From the IMG/VR virus record IMGVR_UViG_3300045141_000232, positions 1-28,272 of that record: a DNA stretch of 28,272 bases. The stretch is one strand, 5' to 3'. The position numbers and the translations under genes were made by a program. The first letter of the stretch is position 1. Every line of letters begins with the position of its first letter. The notes beneath the pieces are model-generated. The model ran no database searches and was not told the origin of the DNA. It saw nothing but the letters and a program-made list of their open reading frames with translations. The stretch is from a virus. Positions 6,289-14,899 of this stretch are shown here, piece after piece.

Positions 6289-7910
6289 AGCCAGGTGCTC
6301 CACGGCGGACCCCACGACGTGTCAGCGGTCGCGTTCAGAACGAAATGGGGTTTGTAGCGGGTGCCGGGGACGGTGCTGAACGTCAACGGGACCGATGCGT
6401 CGTGCCAGCATTGCGCGACGAGCCGCATCCCTTTCTTGAGGGTGTGGCCGCCGTCGGGGAGCCAGTCCTCACCGATCGGGTAGAACGCGAGGCCGGCGTT
6501 CGGGGCGAAGAAGATGTCGTCGTGGCCGCCGGTGTCGAGGCCGCCGGTGTCGCCTTCCGCGAACAGGTCGACCGGGCCGCCGCGGAAAACGTTGACGATG
6601 CCGCCCTCCGCGGTGGCCCCGTCCGCCATCTCCGACTCGACCAACAGCAGTGTTTTCATGTGGGTCGTCTCGAGGACACGGAGGGCGCGGTGGGAGGTGG
6701 TGCCCTCCACGATCGGGTAGTCGATCCTCAGGCAGATCTGGACGACGGCTTCGAGCCCCGAGAACGTGACGTCGTGGGGGATCGTGATCCCGTGCGGGAA
6801 GTCGTTGTGGAGCCAGCCGCCTGCGTCGGGGTCGCTGATCGGGATCTCGGCCCATTCCGTCAGCCCGGTTTTGTCGCTCATTCGTTCCATCAGCGGGGTC
6901 GTGAACGGGATCGTCGTCCACGTTTTCGGCTGCACCACGAACGTGCCGCCGTTGTAGGTGAACGGCTGGTCGATCATCAGCACGTCGACGGGGTCGGTAT
7001 CGGGTGGTGGTGGCGCCGGGGGTGGCGGCTTGGGGGTTTCTGCGGCCTTCGGTTCCTTCCCGTTCACCGTCACCTCGGGGACCGGGGGGGCGTCCCAGAC
7101 CGGGACGCCGTCGGGGCCGACCTGGAGCACGTCCCCGGCGCTGATGTCGACACCGCCGGCGTGGATCCCCTCGATCTCGGACTGGGTGAGTGCTTCGTTG
7201 AACAGCGCGACGTGCGCGACCCGCCCCAGGTAGGAGTACGTGTACCCGGACGCGTCTGTTGAGTGGCCGACGGTGAACGGGGTGGTGCCGTGAACCGCCT
7301 CGGTGGTCTGGGTCGCAACGAGGACGCCGTTGAAGTAGATGTAGAGGCCGGTGCTGTCGCGGGTGCACGCGACATGCGTCCACTCGACGAGGGGGACCGC
7401 GACCGCGGTCTGGGCCTGCTGGGTGGCGGCGACCGACCACATCACGGTCCCGTCGGCGCGGAGCTGCGCGTAATGGCCTGATCCGGCGGAGCCGCCGGCC
7501 TGGGTGATCCCGCCGAGCAGGAACGGCGGATAGCTGGTGGGGTAGATGTAGAACATGACGGTGACGTCGCCGCCGCCGAGCCCGAGGCTCGTGTAGGTGC
7601 CCGTGAACGCGTCATCTGTGCCGGAGCCGAACCCGTGCCCGCCCTCCACCAGGATCGACGTCTGGGCGCTATCTGTTAGCGGCCCGGGCTGCCCGTAGGT
7701 GGGTGTCCCGACCGGGTGCAGAGGCTGGTCGTACACGGATTCGTCGTGGGCGTCCCCCGACGGGTCGTCGAACGGCCAGTACCCGGTCAGCGACGGGAAG
7801 TCGAGGATCCGCTCCAGGAACGACCCCGTGCCGGGGAGGAGGCCGGGGACGGGGTCGGGCCCCCCGGCGACGTGGGTGATCCCGTGCATCCGGGGGTGCG
7901 GCGCCGGCAT
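6285..7910 (-). CDS. Minor tail protein with LamG/concanavalin-like domain
   Basis: A 541-residue protein. Residues about 40-255 read as a LamG/concanavalin A-like jelly-roll (LTGYWPFDDPSGDAHDES, VTVMFYIYPTS, WTHVACTRDSTGLYIYFNGV, LGRVAHVALFNEALTQSEIE), a fold often used for carbohydrate binding in phage tails. A proline-rich linker (TPKPPPPAPPPPDTDP, about 288-304) leads to a C-terminal domain of about 235 residues rich in aromatic and beta-prone segments. The ATG at 7910 comes three bases after the stop of the upstream tail gene. The sugar-binding domain makes it a good candidate for host-surface recognition. The C-terminal domain was not recognised. Confidence 0.8.
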   Translation of the reverse strand: MPAPHPRMHGITHVAGGPDPVPGLLPGTGSFLERILDFPSLTGYWPFDDPSGDAHDESVYDQPLHPVGTPTYGQPGPLTDSAQTSILVEGGHGFGSGTDDAFTGTYTSLGLGGGDVTVMFYIYPTSYPPFLLGGITQAGGSAGSGHYAQLRADGTVMWSVAATQQAQTAVAVPLVEWTHVACTRDSTGLYIYFNGVLVATQTTEAVHGTTPFTVGHSTDASGYTYSYLGRVAHVALFNEALTQSEIEGIHAGGVDISAGDVLQVGPDGVPVWDAPPVPEVTVNGKEPKAAETPKPPPPAPPPPDTDPVDVLMIDQPFTYNGGTFVVQPKTWTTIPFTTPLMERMSDKTGLTEWAEIPISDPDAGGWLHNDFPHGITIPHDVTFSGLEAVVQICLRIDYPIVEGTTSHRALRVLETTHMKTLLLVESEMADGATAEGGIVNVFRGGPVDLFAEGDTGGLDTGGHDDIFFAPNAGLAFYPIGEDWLPDGGHTLKKGMRLVAQCWHDASVPLTFSTVPGTRYKPHFVLNATADTSWGPPWSTWL

Positions 7911-7913
7911 CTC

Positions 7914-9341
7914 TTAGGGGCCCGGGTCGGGGTCGATGACGAACGGGTCGTTGAGGAAGTTCGCCCGCGGTGAGACATCGAGGCTGAGCTCGACGATCGG
8001 GACGACACCACCGGGGCTGCAGGTGTAGTGGAGCCCTTCGATGTAGAAGTCGGTCCCGGTGCCGGGACCGACGTAGTCGGTGAACCCGCCCCCGCCGGGA
8101 TGACCCGTGAACAGCGTCAGCAGATCGGAGATCTCGGCCTGGCAGAGGAACCCCCATAACGCGTTCGCGTGCGTCTCACCGGGGCGGCGCGACTTGAACA
8201 CCATCCGGCTGATCCGCGGGGCGGGATCCTTGTAGTTGTCGACGTAGTACTGCGCGAACAGCCTGGTCTCGGCCATCGAGTCGTTGTGGGTGTAGAGCCC
8301 GTGAATGGTTTGGAGCTGGTCGAACGTGATCGACCGGAGCCCGTACGCGGCGATCGAGGTGTCGTCTTTGACGTACTGCCCCGCGACGTCGTCTTTGGCG
8401 GGGTCGAGCATCCGCCACTCCGCCCCCTGCCCGACACCCTGCGGAGTCGCGGAGGCGGCGTTGTACAGGTTGTCCTGCCCGTTCGACCATTCCAGCTCCG
8501 CGAGGGGGACGATCCCGTCGGCCCACCCGGAAGGGTCGGCGACGTTGTAGCGGCCGATCCCGTACTCCGCGACGTCGGGGCGGAACCTGGCGAGGCGGCC
8601 GTGGACGGTGACGTGCCCGGTCTTCGACATCCACGCGTTGCTGACCCCGGGGAACTCCCCATCGACAGCGTCGAAAAGGGCGTCGAGGGCGCTGGTGCCG
8701 GGCCCGTAGGCTTTCGGTCCGAACTGGGTGTTCAGCGAGAACACGTCCGTGCCGGATTCGCGGAGCTCGTCGGGCCAGCCGACGTCGCCGAGGATCGCCT
8801 GGACACGGTCGGCCCCGGTCCCCTCCGTCTCGCCGTAAAGGACGTTCCCGGCGGCGAGCGTCGCGAGGGCGGCGCGTTTGTCGGGGTCGGTGAACTCCGC
8901 GAACGGCGGCAGTGTCCCGTCGATCCCGACGCGCAGCTCGGCGCGGGCGAGCATCGCGAACCCGTCGACGAGCTGGAGCTCGAGCTCCATGAATTGGCGG
9001 GTGATGTCGAGCTTGTACTGCCACGACTCGATGAACCCGCGGAACACCAGATACCAGTTGCTGTTGGTGGGGTTCTGCAGCGCGACGGCGGCCTGTTTCC
9101 CCGGCAGGATCTTGTCGTTGTAGGGGCTCGAAGGGTTGGTCGGGTCGAACAGCCCGGCGAGGTCGACGATATGAACGACGGCGGTGCCCGGCCCGGTCTT
9201 GTCGAACTCGGTCGGGCGGCCGCGGTCGACTGTCCAGTCCCGGACACGGCAGCCGGTGAGGGTGTCGATCCGTGTCCACGTCGGGTCGGGCTCCAGGGGC
9301 GGGTCGTCGAGCGCGATCGACACGCCGGGGGGGTCAGCCAC
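7914..9341 (-). CDS. Minor tail protein (distal tail/hub-like)
   Basis: A 475-residue protein directly after the tape measure gene, with its GTG start overlapping the tape measure stop by eight bases. This is the position of distal-tail and hub proteins in siphophages. The early region (GCRVRDWTVDRGRPTEFDKT, then GTAVVHIVDLAGLFDPTNPS, YLVFRGFIESWQYKLDI) has the look of the hub-like minor tail proteins common in actinophages. The middle and C-terminal parts (ALDALFDAVDGEFPG, VTVHGRLARFRPD, IVELSLDVSPR) are beta-rich. No catalytic motif was noticed. It probably forms the ring or hub at the tail tip to which the LamG and repeat-containing proteins attach. Confidence 0.75.
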   Translation of the reverse strand: MADPPGVSIALDDPPLEPDPTWTRIDTLTGCRVRDWTVDRGRPTEFDKTGPGTAVVHIVDLAGLFDPTNPSSPYNDKILPGKQAAVALQNPTNSNWYLVFRGFIESWQYKLDITRQFMELELQLVDGFAMLARAELRVGIDGTLPPFAEFTDPDKRAALATLAAGNVLYGETEGTGADRVQAILGDVGWPDELRESGTDVFSLNTQFGPKAYGPGTSALDALFDAVDGEFPGVSNAWMSKTGHVTVHGRLARFRPDVAEYGIGRYNVADPSGWADGIVPLAELEWSNGQDNLYNAASATPQGVGQGAEWRMLDPAKDDVAGQYVKDDTSIAAYGLRSITFDQLQTIHGLYTHNDSMAETRLFAQYYVDNYKDPAPRISRMVFKSRRPGETHANALWGFLCQAEISDLLTLFTGHPGGGGFTDYVGPGTGTDFYIEGLHYTCSPGGVVPIVELSLDVSPRANFLNDPFVIDPDPGP

Positions 9342-11745
9342 GGTACCCGGACGTCTGCGACGCCGTCCGCCTGCTCGAGCGGGCCTGCTGCTTCGCGACC
9401 ACGCTGCCGATCTCGCGGCCGTCGACGTTCACATGCACGTGGAGGGGTTGGATCTCGGCGCCGGCGATGTTCATCCCCAGGATCCGGCGGCCCTCCACAC
9501 CCAGGCCGGTGCCCTGCGCGAGGATGTTCGCGAGCTGCTTCGACGAGACCTGCATCAGCCCAGCCAATGGGTCGATCGCGCCGGCGATGTCCTTCCGTTT
9601 TTGTTTGATCGCGAGCTGAACCTGGAGCAGCGCGGTCATCAGCGCCAGGGTTCTGCCCTGCGTCCGAATCGTGTCCTTGACGATTTTCTGTTGCGACTCC
9701 AACGCTTTGAGGTCGTCCTGGAGGTTGTCGGTGAGCGCGGTCCGGTCGACGCCGTACTGGGCCCAGTCGAGCTTGTTCTGCGACAGCTGCGCTCGGTCCG
9801 CTTGCAGCGGCCGGGTGACCTGGTCGAGCAGCGTCTGCTCGAGCGTCAACTTGCGCGTGACGTCCCTGGTGGCGGCGATCCGGGCGGTGATCAGCGCACC
9901 GACGGCTTTCAGCTTCGTGATCTGCTGCTGCAATGTGCCGTCCTGCGCCTGGTCGAGGAGGCGGCTGATCATGTTGTCGAAGAACGTGTTCCGTTGGCTC
10001 TGGCTGATCCCCCGCGGCTTCTTCCCTCCGGAGCCGGTGGCGATGTCGGGGGCGGCCGGCTTGTACGGCTGCGTCGCCGGGGTCACGGAACTCGCGCCGG
10101 AGACGACATCGGGCAGCTGGATCGCGGAGACCGACCCGAAGAAGTCCTGGAACGCTTTCACGATCGTCGCCTGGTCCGCCTGGAGCTGGGTCACGTACCC
10201 CACCGCGATCTGGTGGGCCGCCTGCTGCGCGAACGTCTGCCCCTCGGTGCCGAGGCTCTGAAGCTGCGTCTGCAGCGTGTTCTGGAGGTCCTGGAAGGTG
10301 CCGCCGCCGAGGAACTGCGGCAGGTGGGTGAACGGCTCCACGATCTTCAACGCGATCCGGAGCGCGGTCGCCTCGAGCGACCTCCCGGCGGCGTCGAGTC
10401 CTTTCTCGAGCCCGGCGAGGATGAACCTGCCGATCTCCTTCGAGATCCCTTCGAACAGCGCCCCGGCGGCGTCGGCGGCGGCGGCGAGCCCCCGGACGAG
10501 CGCCCGGATCACTTTCGACCAGTCGACGTCGGCGAGGAACTTCGCGACCGCCCCGACCGCGAGCGCGATCCCGTCCGCGATCGTCTTCCCGACCTTCTCC
10601 CAGTCGACCGCCTGCAGCGCGCGTGTGAGGGTGTTCAGGAGACCGGTGACGGCGGTGGTGAGTCCGGTGGCGGCGTCCTGGATCACGGCGCGCCAGTTGA
10701 CGGCTTTGATCCGGTCGCCGATCATGCGGCCGAGGGAGGTCCAGTCGACCCGCTGCACCTGCGCCTGGATGGAGGAGAGCAGCGACCCGGCGATGTCGCC
10801 GATCCGGTCGAACAGCTTCGACCAGTCGATCTGCTCGAACCCGGCCTTGATCGTGTCGAACACCTGCCGGCCGAGGTTCTTCAGCCCGGCGGTGACGATG
10901 TGGAGTTTCGCGGCGGCGCCGTGCGCCTCTGTGAGCTTGACCACGAACCCGGCGAGCCCGTTCACGGCGCTGGTGAGCGCCGGCGCGACCGCTCCGACGC
11001 CCTCGCCTGCGAGATCACGGAACCGCTCCTTCAGGATGCTGAGCGCCCCCGGCAACGTCTTCCCCGCGGCCGCTGCGGCACCGGAGAACCGGTCGGAGAG
11101 GTCGCCGAGAAGGATCTTCTGCGCCGCGAGGATCCCCTGCCCCGCCTCGACCGATTTCAGGTAGTCGGTCTGCGACTTCGTCAGCACGACACCGGCGCGG
11201 GCGAGGATCCCGACGCGTTTCGCGGGGTCCTGCAACGCCTTCCCCAACAGCACCGCCGCCGCGGGGGCGTCCTTCCCTGTCCGGGCGGAGAAGTCGACGA
11301 CGGTCTTGGTTGCGCGGGTGAAGACGTCGTTGTTCTTCCCGAGCGAGTCACGGATGTTCGTGAACGACAACAGCACGTTCTCGGCCGCCTGGATCGACTC
11401 GTCCGACTGCCCCGACAGGTTCGACAGCTCGAGCGACAGCCCGTGGATCTGGTCGGCGGTCTTCCCCGAAATGTCCCCCGTCGACTTCAACGCCGCCGCG
11501 GTTTGCGCCTGGATCTGCGTCGACTCCCTGAACTCGCCGATGCCGGAGTGGACGGCTTCGGTGAGCCCCTCGAACGCCTTGTTGAGCACCTCGAGCTCGA
11601 CGAAGCTTTTCGCGAGCGTCCCCAGGCCGACACTGAGACCCTTCACGGTCCCCGTGAACGCTTCCGTTGCGCGTTCGGCGCCGGCGATCCCGCGGGTGTA
11701 GCCGCTCGAGTCGGCGACGATCTCGACGATCAGTTTCCGCGCCAC
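9334..11745 (-). CDS. Tape measure protein
   Basis: At 803 residues this is the longest gene and follows the frameshifted chaperone pair, as tape measure genes do. It is helical and alanine/glutamine-rich, with hydrophobic stretches and a beta-rich end. A motif of the form (I/V)(D/N)W plus hydrophobic positions occurs five times between residues 306 and 410 (QIDWSKL, RVDWTSL, AVNWRAV, AVDWEKV, DVDWSKV). By the usual rule of about 0.15 nm per residue it predicts a tail near 120 nm. No lysozyme or peptidase motif was seen, so any wall-degrading role would have to come from another tail protein. The GTG start lies one base after the upstream stop. Confidence 0.92.
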   Translation of the reverse strand: MARKLIVEIVADSSGYTRGIAGAERATEAFTGTVKGLSVGLGTLAKSFVELEVLNKAFEGLTEAVHSGIGEFRESTQIQAQTAAALKSTGDISGKTADQIHGLSLELSNLSGQSDESIQAAENVLLSFTNIRDSLGKNNDVFTRATKTVVDFSARTGKDAPAAAVLLGKALQDPAKRVGILARAGVVLTKSQTDYLKSVEAGQGILAAQKILLGDLSDRFSGAAAAAGKTLPGALSILKERFRDLAGEGVGAVAPALTSAVNGLAGFVVKLTEAHGAAAKLHIVTAGLKNLGRQVFDTIKAGFEQIDWSKLFDRIGDIAGSLLSSIQAQVQRVDWTSLGRMIGDRIKAVNWRAVIQDAATGLTTAVTGLLNTLTRALQAVDWEKVGKTIADGIALAVGAVAKFLADVDWSKVIRALVRGLAAAADAAGALFEGISKEIGRFILAGLEKGLDAAGRSLEATALRIALKIVEPFTHLPQFLGGGTFQDLQNTLQTQLQSLGTEGQTFAQQAAHQIAVGYVTQLQADQATIVKAFQDFFGSVSAIQLPDVVSGASSVTPATQPYKPAAPDIATGSGGKKPRGISQSQRNTFFDNMISRLLDQAQDGTLQQQITKLKAVGALITARIAATRDVTRKLTLEQTLLDQVTRPLQADRAQLSQNKLDWAQYGVDRTALTDNLQDDLKALESQQKIVKDTIRTQGRTLALMTALLQVQLAIKQKRKDIAGAIDPLAGLMQVSSKQLANILAQGTGLGVEGRRILGMNIAGAEIQPLHVHVNVDGREIGSVVAKQQARSSRRTASQTSGYRG

Positions 11746-11746
11746 C

Positions 11747-11962
11747 TCAGTTCGCCTGCGCTTTCACCCAGGCGTGGCACCCCTCGAGCTGGGCGGGGGT
11801 CATCCGACCGAGATCCTTGGGGGCGAGGTGGCACCAGTGGCCGAGCCAGGGCTGCCAGAACCATTCGCCGGGATGTGTGCCGGGGCCGGCGCCCCAGTGG
11901 CTGGTGAAGTCTCGCCAGAACCGCTGGTCGGCGAGCTCGCGTCTGGCTCGTTGGGAGGAGGG
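11747..11962 (-). CDS. Frameshift extension of tail assembly chaperone (GT product)
   Basis: The minus-one frame of the chaperone gene continues past its end as a sensible reading (RELADQRFWRDFTSHWG, HPGEWFWQPWLGHWCHLAPK, then LEGCHAWVKAQAN), stopping one base before the tape measure start. It has no start codon of its own. A minus-one slip near the codons CTC-CCT-CCT-CCC (about 11956-11964), for example CCT to CCC at 11959-11961, would join about 96 residues of the upstream frame to about 70 residues here. This matches the programmed frameshift of lambda G/GT and related phages. The slip site is not a canonical heptamer, so the exact point is inferred. Confidence 0.7.
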   Translation of the reverse strand, partial: PSSQRARRELADQRFWRDFTSHWGAGPGTHPGEWFWQPWLGHWCHLAPKDLGRMTPAQLEGCHAWVKAQAN

Positions 11963-12246
11963 AGCTCCTCCACCTCTTCGCTGATGTCGGTGAAGATCGC
12001 TTCGAGGTCGGCGACCTTGATCCGCCCGACGGTCTTCCTGATCGTCTTCGACGTCTCGCCGGTCTCGGCGCGGGCGACCGCGATGTGGATCAGCGCGGCG
12101 ACGACGCCGGGGTGGAACCCTTCGAGGTCTGCGATCTGGTCGAGCGAGAGTTTCGAGTACTCCCACACCACGATTGCTTCATCGAGGGTGAGCTCGTTCA
12201 GCGGGACGAGCTCGTAGGTTCTGCCGTTCACGGTGATCTCTGCCAT
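11800..12246 (-). CDS. Tail assembly chaperone (G-like)
   Basis: A 148-residue protein with a GGGAG site seven bases before ATG. It is acidic and mostly helical for the first 95 residues (YELVPLNELTLDEAIVVWEY, LDQIADLEGFHPGVVAALIH), then turns into a low-complexity Pro/Ser/Gly tail. Such a tail often marks the part of the zero-frame product beyond a programmed frameshift. It lies between the tail completion gene and the tape measure. By analogy with lambda gpG/gpGT it would bind the tape measure and recruit tail tube protein during assembly, and be absent from the virion. Confidence 0.8.
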   Translation of the reverse strand: MAEITVNGRTYELVPLNELTLDEAIVVWEYSKLSLDQIADLEGFHPGVVAALIHIAVARAETGETSKTIRKTVGRIKVADLEAIFTDISEEVEELPPPNEPDASSPTSGSGETSPATGAPAPAHIPANGSGSPGSATGATSPPRISVG

Positions 12247-12257
12247 GGCTCGCTCCC

Positions 12258-12647
12258 TTAGTGGTTGAAGTCGTCGGCGACGTGGTCGAGGAGCTCCTCG
12301 AACCGCGCCACGATCTCGCCGGTGTGAGCGTCGAGGGCGGGTTGCATCGCGCGGTCCATCAGGAGCGTCCCGAGGTTCGGGCGGCGCTTGCTGCTGCGGC
12401 CGCGGAGCCCGCGCTCCCTCGGTGCGACGTAGACGAGGTCGCGGGTGACGCCGATCCGCATCCTCGACCAGCGCGGCGACCGACTCATGTTCGGGATCGC
12501 CGATATCGCGAGCTCCTCCGCGCCCCGCTGGACGGGTTCGGCGATCTTGCGGAGGCCACCGCGGACCCCTAACCGGGTTTCGCGGTCAGCTTTTGCTAGC
12601 GCTGCTTGGAGTTCGTGCAGCCCTTCAACCCGGACCACCCCGGCCAT
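12258..12647 (-). CDS. HK97 gp10-like tail completion/neck protein
   Basis: A 129-residue basic protein with an opening typical of the HK97-gp10 family (VRVEGLHELQAALAKAD, then RGGLRKIAEPVQRGAEELA) and a middle YVAPRERG segment. Members join head and tail or complete the tail. It is usually found before the tail terminator and major tail genes; here it comes after the major tail protein. The ATG lies four bases after the major tail stop, and the stop is 11 bases before the chaperone start. The call is from pattern and position, not from a search. Confidence 0.65.
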   Translation of the reverse strand: MAGVVRVEGLHELQAALAKADRETRLGVRGGLRKIAEPVQRGAEELAISAIPNMSRSPRWSRMRIGVTRDLVYVAPRERGLRGRSSKRRPNLGTLLMDRAMQPALDAHTGEIVARFEELLDHVADDFNH

Positions 12648-12651
12648 GGGG

Positions 12652-13083
12652 TTAGCTCGGGACGGTGCTTGCCCACGCGAACCTCGACCCGGGGGCGGGC
12701 TTGAAGTTCACGGTCATGTCCGACGACGCGTTCAACGCCCCGGCGAGGCCGTTGTAGTCGTACATCGTCGCGGAGCCCCCGAACGTCGGGTTCGTCGCCG
12801 ACGGCGTCCCCGAGGTGGGTTGCACGTAGACGGTGAACACCGACCCGCCCGCGTATAGCGGCTGCAGCGTCGCGTGGACCTTGGCGGCGGCGAAGTCCTG
12901 GCGGAACTGGACGGTGATCGTCTGGTCCGCGAGTCCGGGGAGGTACTCGGTGGTCGCGTTCGGGTTGAACCCGGACACGTCGACCTGGGGCTTCACCTGC
13001 GGGGTGTCCACGTTGAACGCGTGGTCCGACAGGTCGACCCCGTTCACGACGACTTTCGCGTCGGTGAGAAGGAACTTGCTCAT
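12652..13083 (-). CDS. Major tail (tube) protein
   Basis: A 143-residue protein with AAAGAGGT six bases before ATG, and its ATG overlaps the stop of the upstream glycosyltransferase as ATGA. Its opening (FLLTDAKVVVNGVDLSDHAF) and beta-rich body (GLADQTITVQFRQDFAAAKV, GSVFTVYVQPTSG, SSDMTVNFKPAPG) fit the major tail tube proteins of siphophages. It is short compared with many actinophage tube proteins, which often carry an extra Ig-like domain; none is seen here. Tight coupling with two glycosyltransferases makes this protein a plausible glycosylation target. Confidence 0.8.
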   Translation of the reverse strand: MSKFLLTDAKVVVNGVDLSDHAFNVDTPQVKPQVDVSGFNPNATTEYLPGLADQTITVQFRQDFAAAKVHATLQPLYAGGSVFTVYVQPTSGTPSATNPTFGGSATMYDYNGLAGALNASSDMTVNFKPAPGSRFAWASTVPS

Positions 13084-13718
13084 GTTTTGACCTCTTTCTT
13101 GACCAGGGCGCGTACCCGCTCCTGGTATCGCTGTTGGTTGGCTCGTGATGCTGCTTCGGTTTCCTGCGGTGTTCGGGCGGCTTTGGTTGCGCCTTCGCGG
13201 TGGAGGAGGCCGGTGTCGATCTGCCGCAACGTGAACCCGCGGGCACGGGCTTCGAGGCAGAGCAGGTTGTCTGAGTAGTAGGCCGGCTCTTCGAGGCTGG
13301 TGTCGAACCCGCCGAGCTCGAGTAGGTCTTCGCGGAGCCCTGCCAAACACCAGCCGTCGATGTAGGGGTAGACACAGTGGTCGACGATCGCGTGCCCGTC
13401 CGAACGGATCCGGGCGCCGACGAGCACCGAGGGGGCTACGGCGTCGTGTAGCACCTCGAGCCAGCCGTGCTCGGTGGCGCTGATGTCGTTGTTCAGGAAC
13501 ACGACCACGTCGCTGCCGGCGGCCTCGAGGCCCTGGTTGGAGGCTTTGCAGAACCCCAGGTTGTCGTCGTTGCGGATCGCGGCGAACTCCAACGGGGGGC
13601 TGGAGCCGTTGTCGACGATCAGGAGCTCGTCGGGCCACGGGCCCAACTCCAACGCGCGGTCGTAATCGGCCTGCAGCTCGAGGTGGCGGTACCACGGGGT
13701 GACGACGGCGACGGTCAC
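13080..13718 (-). CDS. Family 2-type glycosyltransferase (GT-A fold)
   Basis: A 212-residue protein with classic GT2 features: an opening beta strand (VAVVTPWYRHLEL), the nucleotide-binding VDNGSS at about 35-40, NLGFCKASNQGLEAAGSD at about 53-70, and the metal-binding FLNND at 74-78. Late LAGLREDLLELGGFD resembles the usual GxxE/GGFDE acceptor-side region. The C-terminal 40 residues are basic. It starts at a GTG overlapping the upstream stop (GTGA), and its stop overlaps the major tail ATG (ATGA), so it is translationally tied to virion genes. A role in adding sugar to a virion protein is the simplest inference; modifying the host surface is the alternative. The sugar donor cannot be told. 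Confidence 0.88.
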   Translation of the reverse strand: MTVAVVTPWYRHLELQADYDRALELGPWPDELLIVDNGSSPPLEFAAIRNDDNLGFCKASNQGLEAAGSDVVVFLNNDISATEHGWLEVLHDAVAPSVLVGARIRSDGHAIVDHCVYPYIDGWCLAGLREDLLELGGFDTSLEEPAYYSDNLLCLEARARGFTLRQIDTGLLHREGATKAARTPQETEAASRANQQRYQERVRALVKKEVKT

Positions 13719-14899
13719 GCGAGCACCCGCGCCTCGTGGAGCGGCTTCACTTCACGGGGCCCGTCGAGCGCCTCCAGGGCGGGCTCCCAGTACGCCCGTG
13801 TGACGTTGTCGGCGTCGTAGCGGGCCGCGAACGCGGCGACGGTGTCTTTGAGCTGCTGGTTGCCGCGCTGCTCGTACGCGGCCTCGAGCGCGGCGTGGAT
13901 CGCGCCTATGGACGGGTTGGTGAGCCACGCGTCCATGTGGGCGTCCCACCAGGGGTCGCCGCCGACGAGCCAGCCGCCGCGGGCGAGCTCCGTCATCGCG
14001 GAATGGTCCGAGGCGATCACGGGGACACCGCACGCCTGCGCTTCGAGGATCGGGACACCGAACCCCTCCCCCATCGACGGGCTCAACAGCACGTCGAATG
14101 CTTGGTAGAGGTTCGCGACGTTCTCGGCGGGCCAACCCAGATGGAAGATCGCCGGGGGCGGGTACCTGACCCGGTCGGTGGGGCAGTCGGTCGCGAGCGT
14201 CAGCGTCTCGAGGTTGATCCCGCCGCCCTTCCCCGGCTGCGTCAGGGTGTGCCCGTAAAACCACGCGTCGTCGTGGTCGGCGGCGAACCGTGAGAACGCC
14301 ATCAGCGCCGGCGGGAACGCCTTCCGTGGGAGCGCGGGGTTGCCGCTGTTGGCGGCGACCATCCCGACCAGGAACGCGTCGGCGGGGATCCCGAGCTCCT
14401 CCCGGATCGCGGTCTTGTCGTCGGGGCGGGGATAGAAGACGGTGCGGTCGACCGCGTGAGGGACATAGAGCGGTTCCAGGCCGGCTGAGGTCATGAGCCG
14501 TTCTCCGAACCTCGACATCGCGATCGGCCGCACCTTCTCGTGCGCCAGCACCGCCAGAACCGCGGGCGGCAACGGGTAATGGTCGACGGGCGCCCAGACA
14601 GCCATCCGGAGGTCGGCCGGCCAGTCGTCGGGGCGCAGCACCCACGCGTCGCACAACGCGACCACGTGGTCGGCGCGGAAGTGCTCGGCGTACGTGCCGA
14701 CCGTCCTGTTGCCCCAGTCCGAGTCGGACGGGTAGTAGGTGACGGGCCCGGCCTCCAAACACATCCCCTGGAGGCCGTAGTTGCACGCGACGGCGAGCTC
14801 GTGCCCGAGTGCTTGCAACCGGGGGATGAACAGCCGGGCCTGCTCGCCGTAGCCGGAGCCGACCCCGGGCGGGTTCCCCAACCACAGGATGCGGCTCAC
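13715..14899 (-). CDS. Family 4-type glycosyltransferase (GT-B fold)
   Basis: A 394-residue protein. The N-terminus has a glycine-rich loop (ILWLGNPPGVGSGYGEQARL) and the C-terminal half carries the GT4 EX7E motif (Glu278 and Glu286 in MGEGFGVPILEAQACGVPVI). VYVPHAVD-like and PSMGEGFG segments fit retaining sugar transferases that use nucleotide sugars. The start is the GTG overlapping the tail terminator stop as GTGA; the same frame is open further upstream, but that part is a shadow of the terminator gene. It is followed, again with a GTGA overlap, by the GT2-type gene. The pair between tail terminator and major tail protein suggests stepwise glycan building on tail or capsid protein. Confidence 0.88.
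   Translation of the reverse strand: MSRILWLGNPPGVGSGYGEQARLFIPRLQALGHELAVACNYGLQGMCLEAGPVTYYPSDSDWGNRTVGTYAEHFRADHVVALCDAWVLRPDDWPADLRMAVWAPVDHYPLPPAVLAVLAHEKVRPIAMSRFGERLMTSAGLEPLYVPHAVDRTVFYPRPDDKTAIREELGIPADAFLVGMVAANSGNPALPRKAFPPALMAFSRFAADHDDAWFYGHTLTQPGKGGGINLETLTLATDCPTDRVRYPPPAIFHLGWPAENVANLYQAFDVLLSPSMGEGFGVPILEAQACGVPVIASDHSAMTELARGGWLVGGDPWWDAHMDAWLTNPSIGAIHAALEAAYEQRGNQQLKDTVAAFAARYDADNVTRAYWEPALEALDGPREVKPLHEARVLA

Noticed and set aside
9184-11907. 907-codon plus-strand frame
   Set aside because: It is antisense to the tape measure and neighbouring tail genes, without ribosome-binding site or motifs; a shadow of GC-rich coding DNA.
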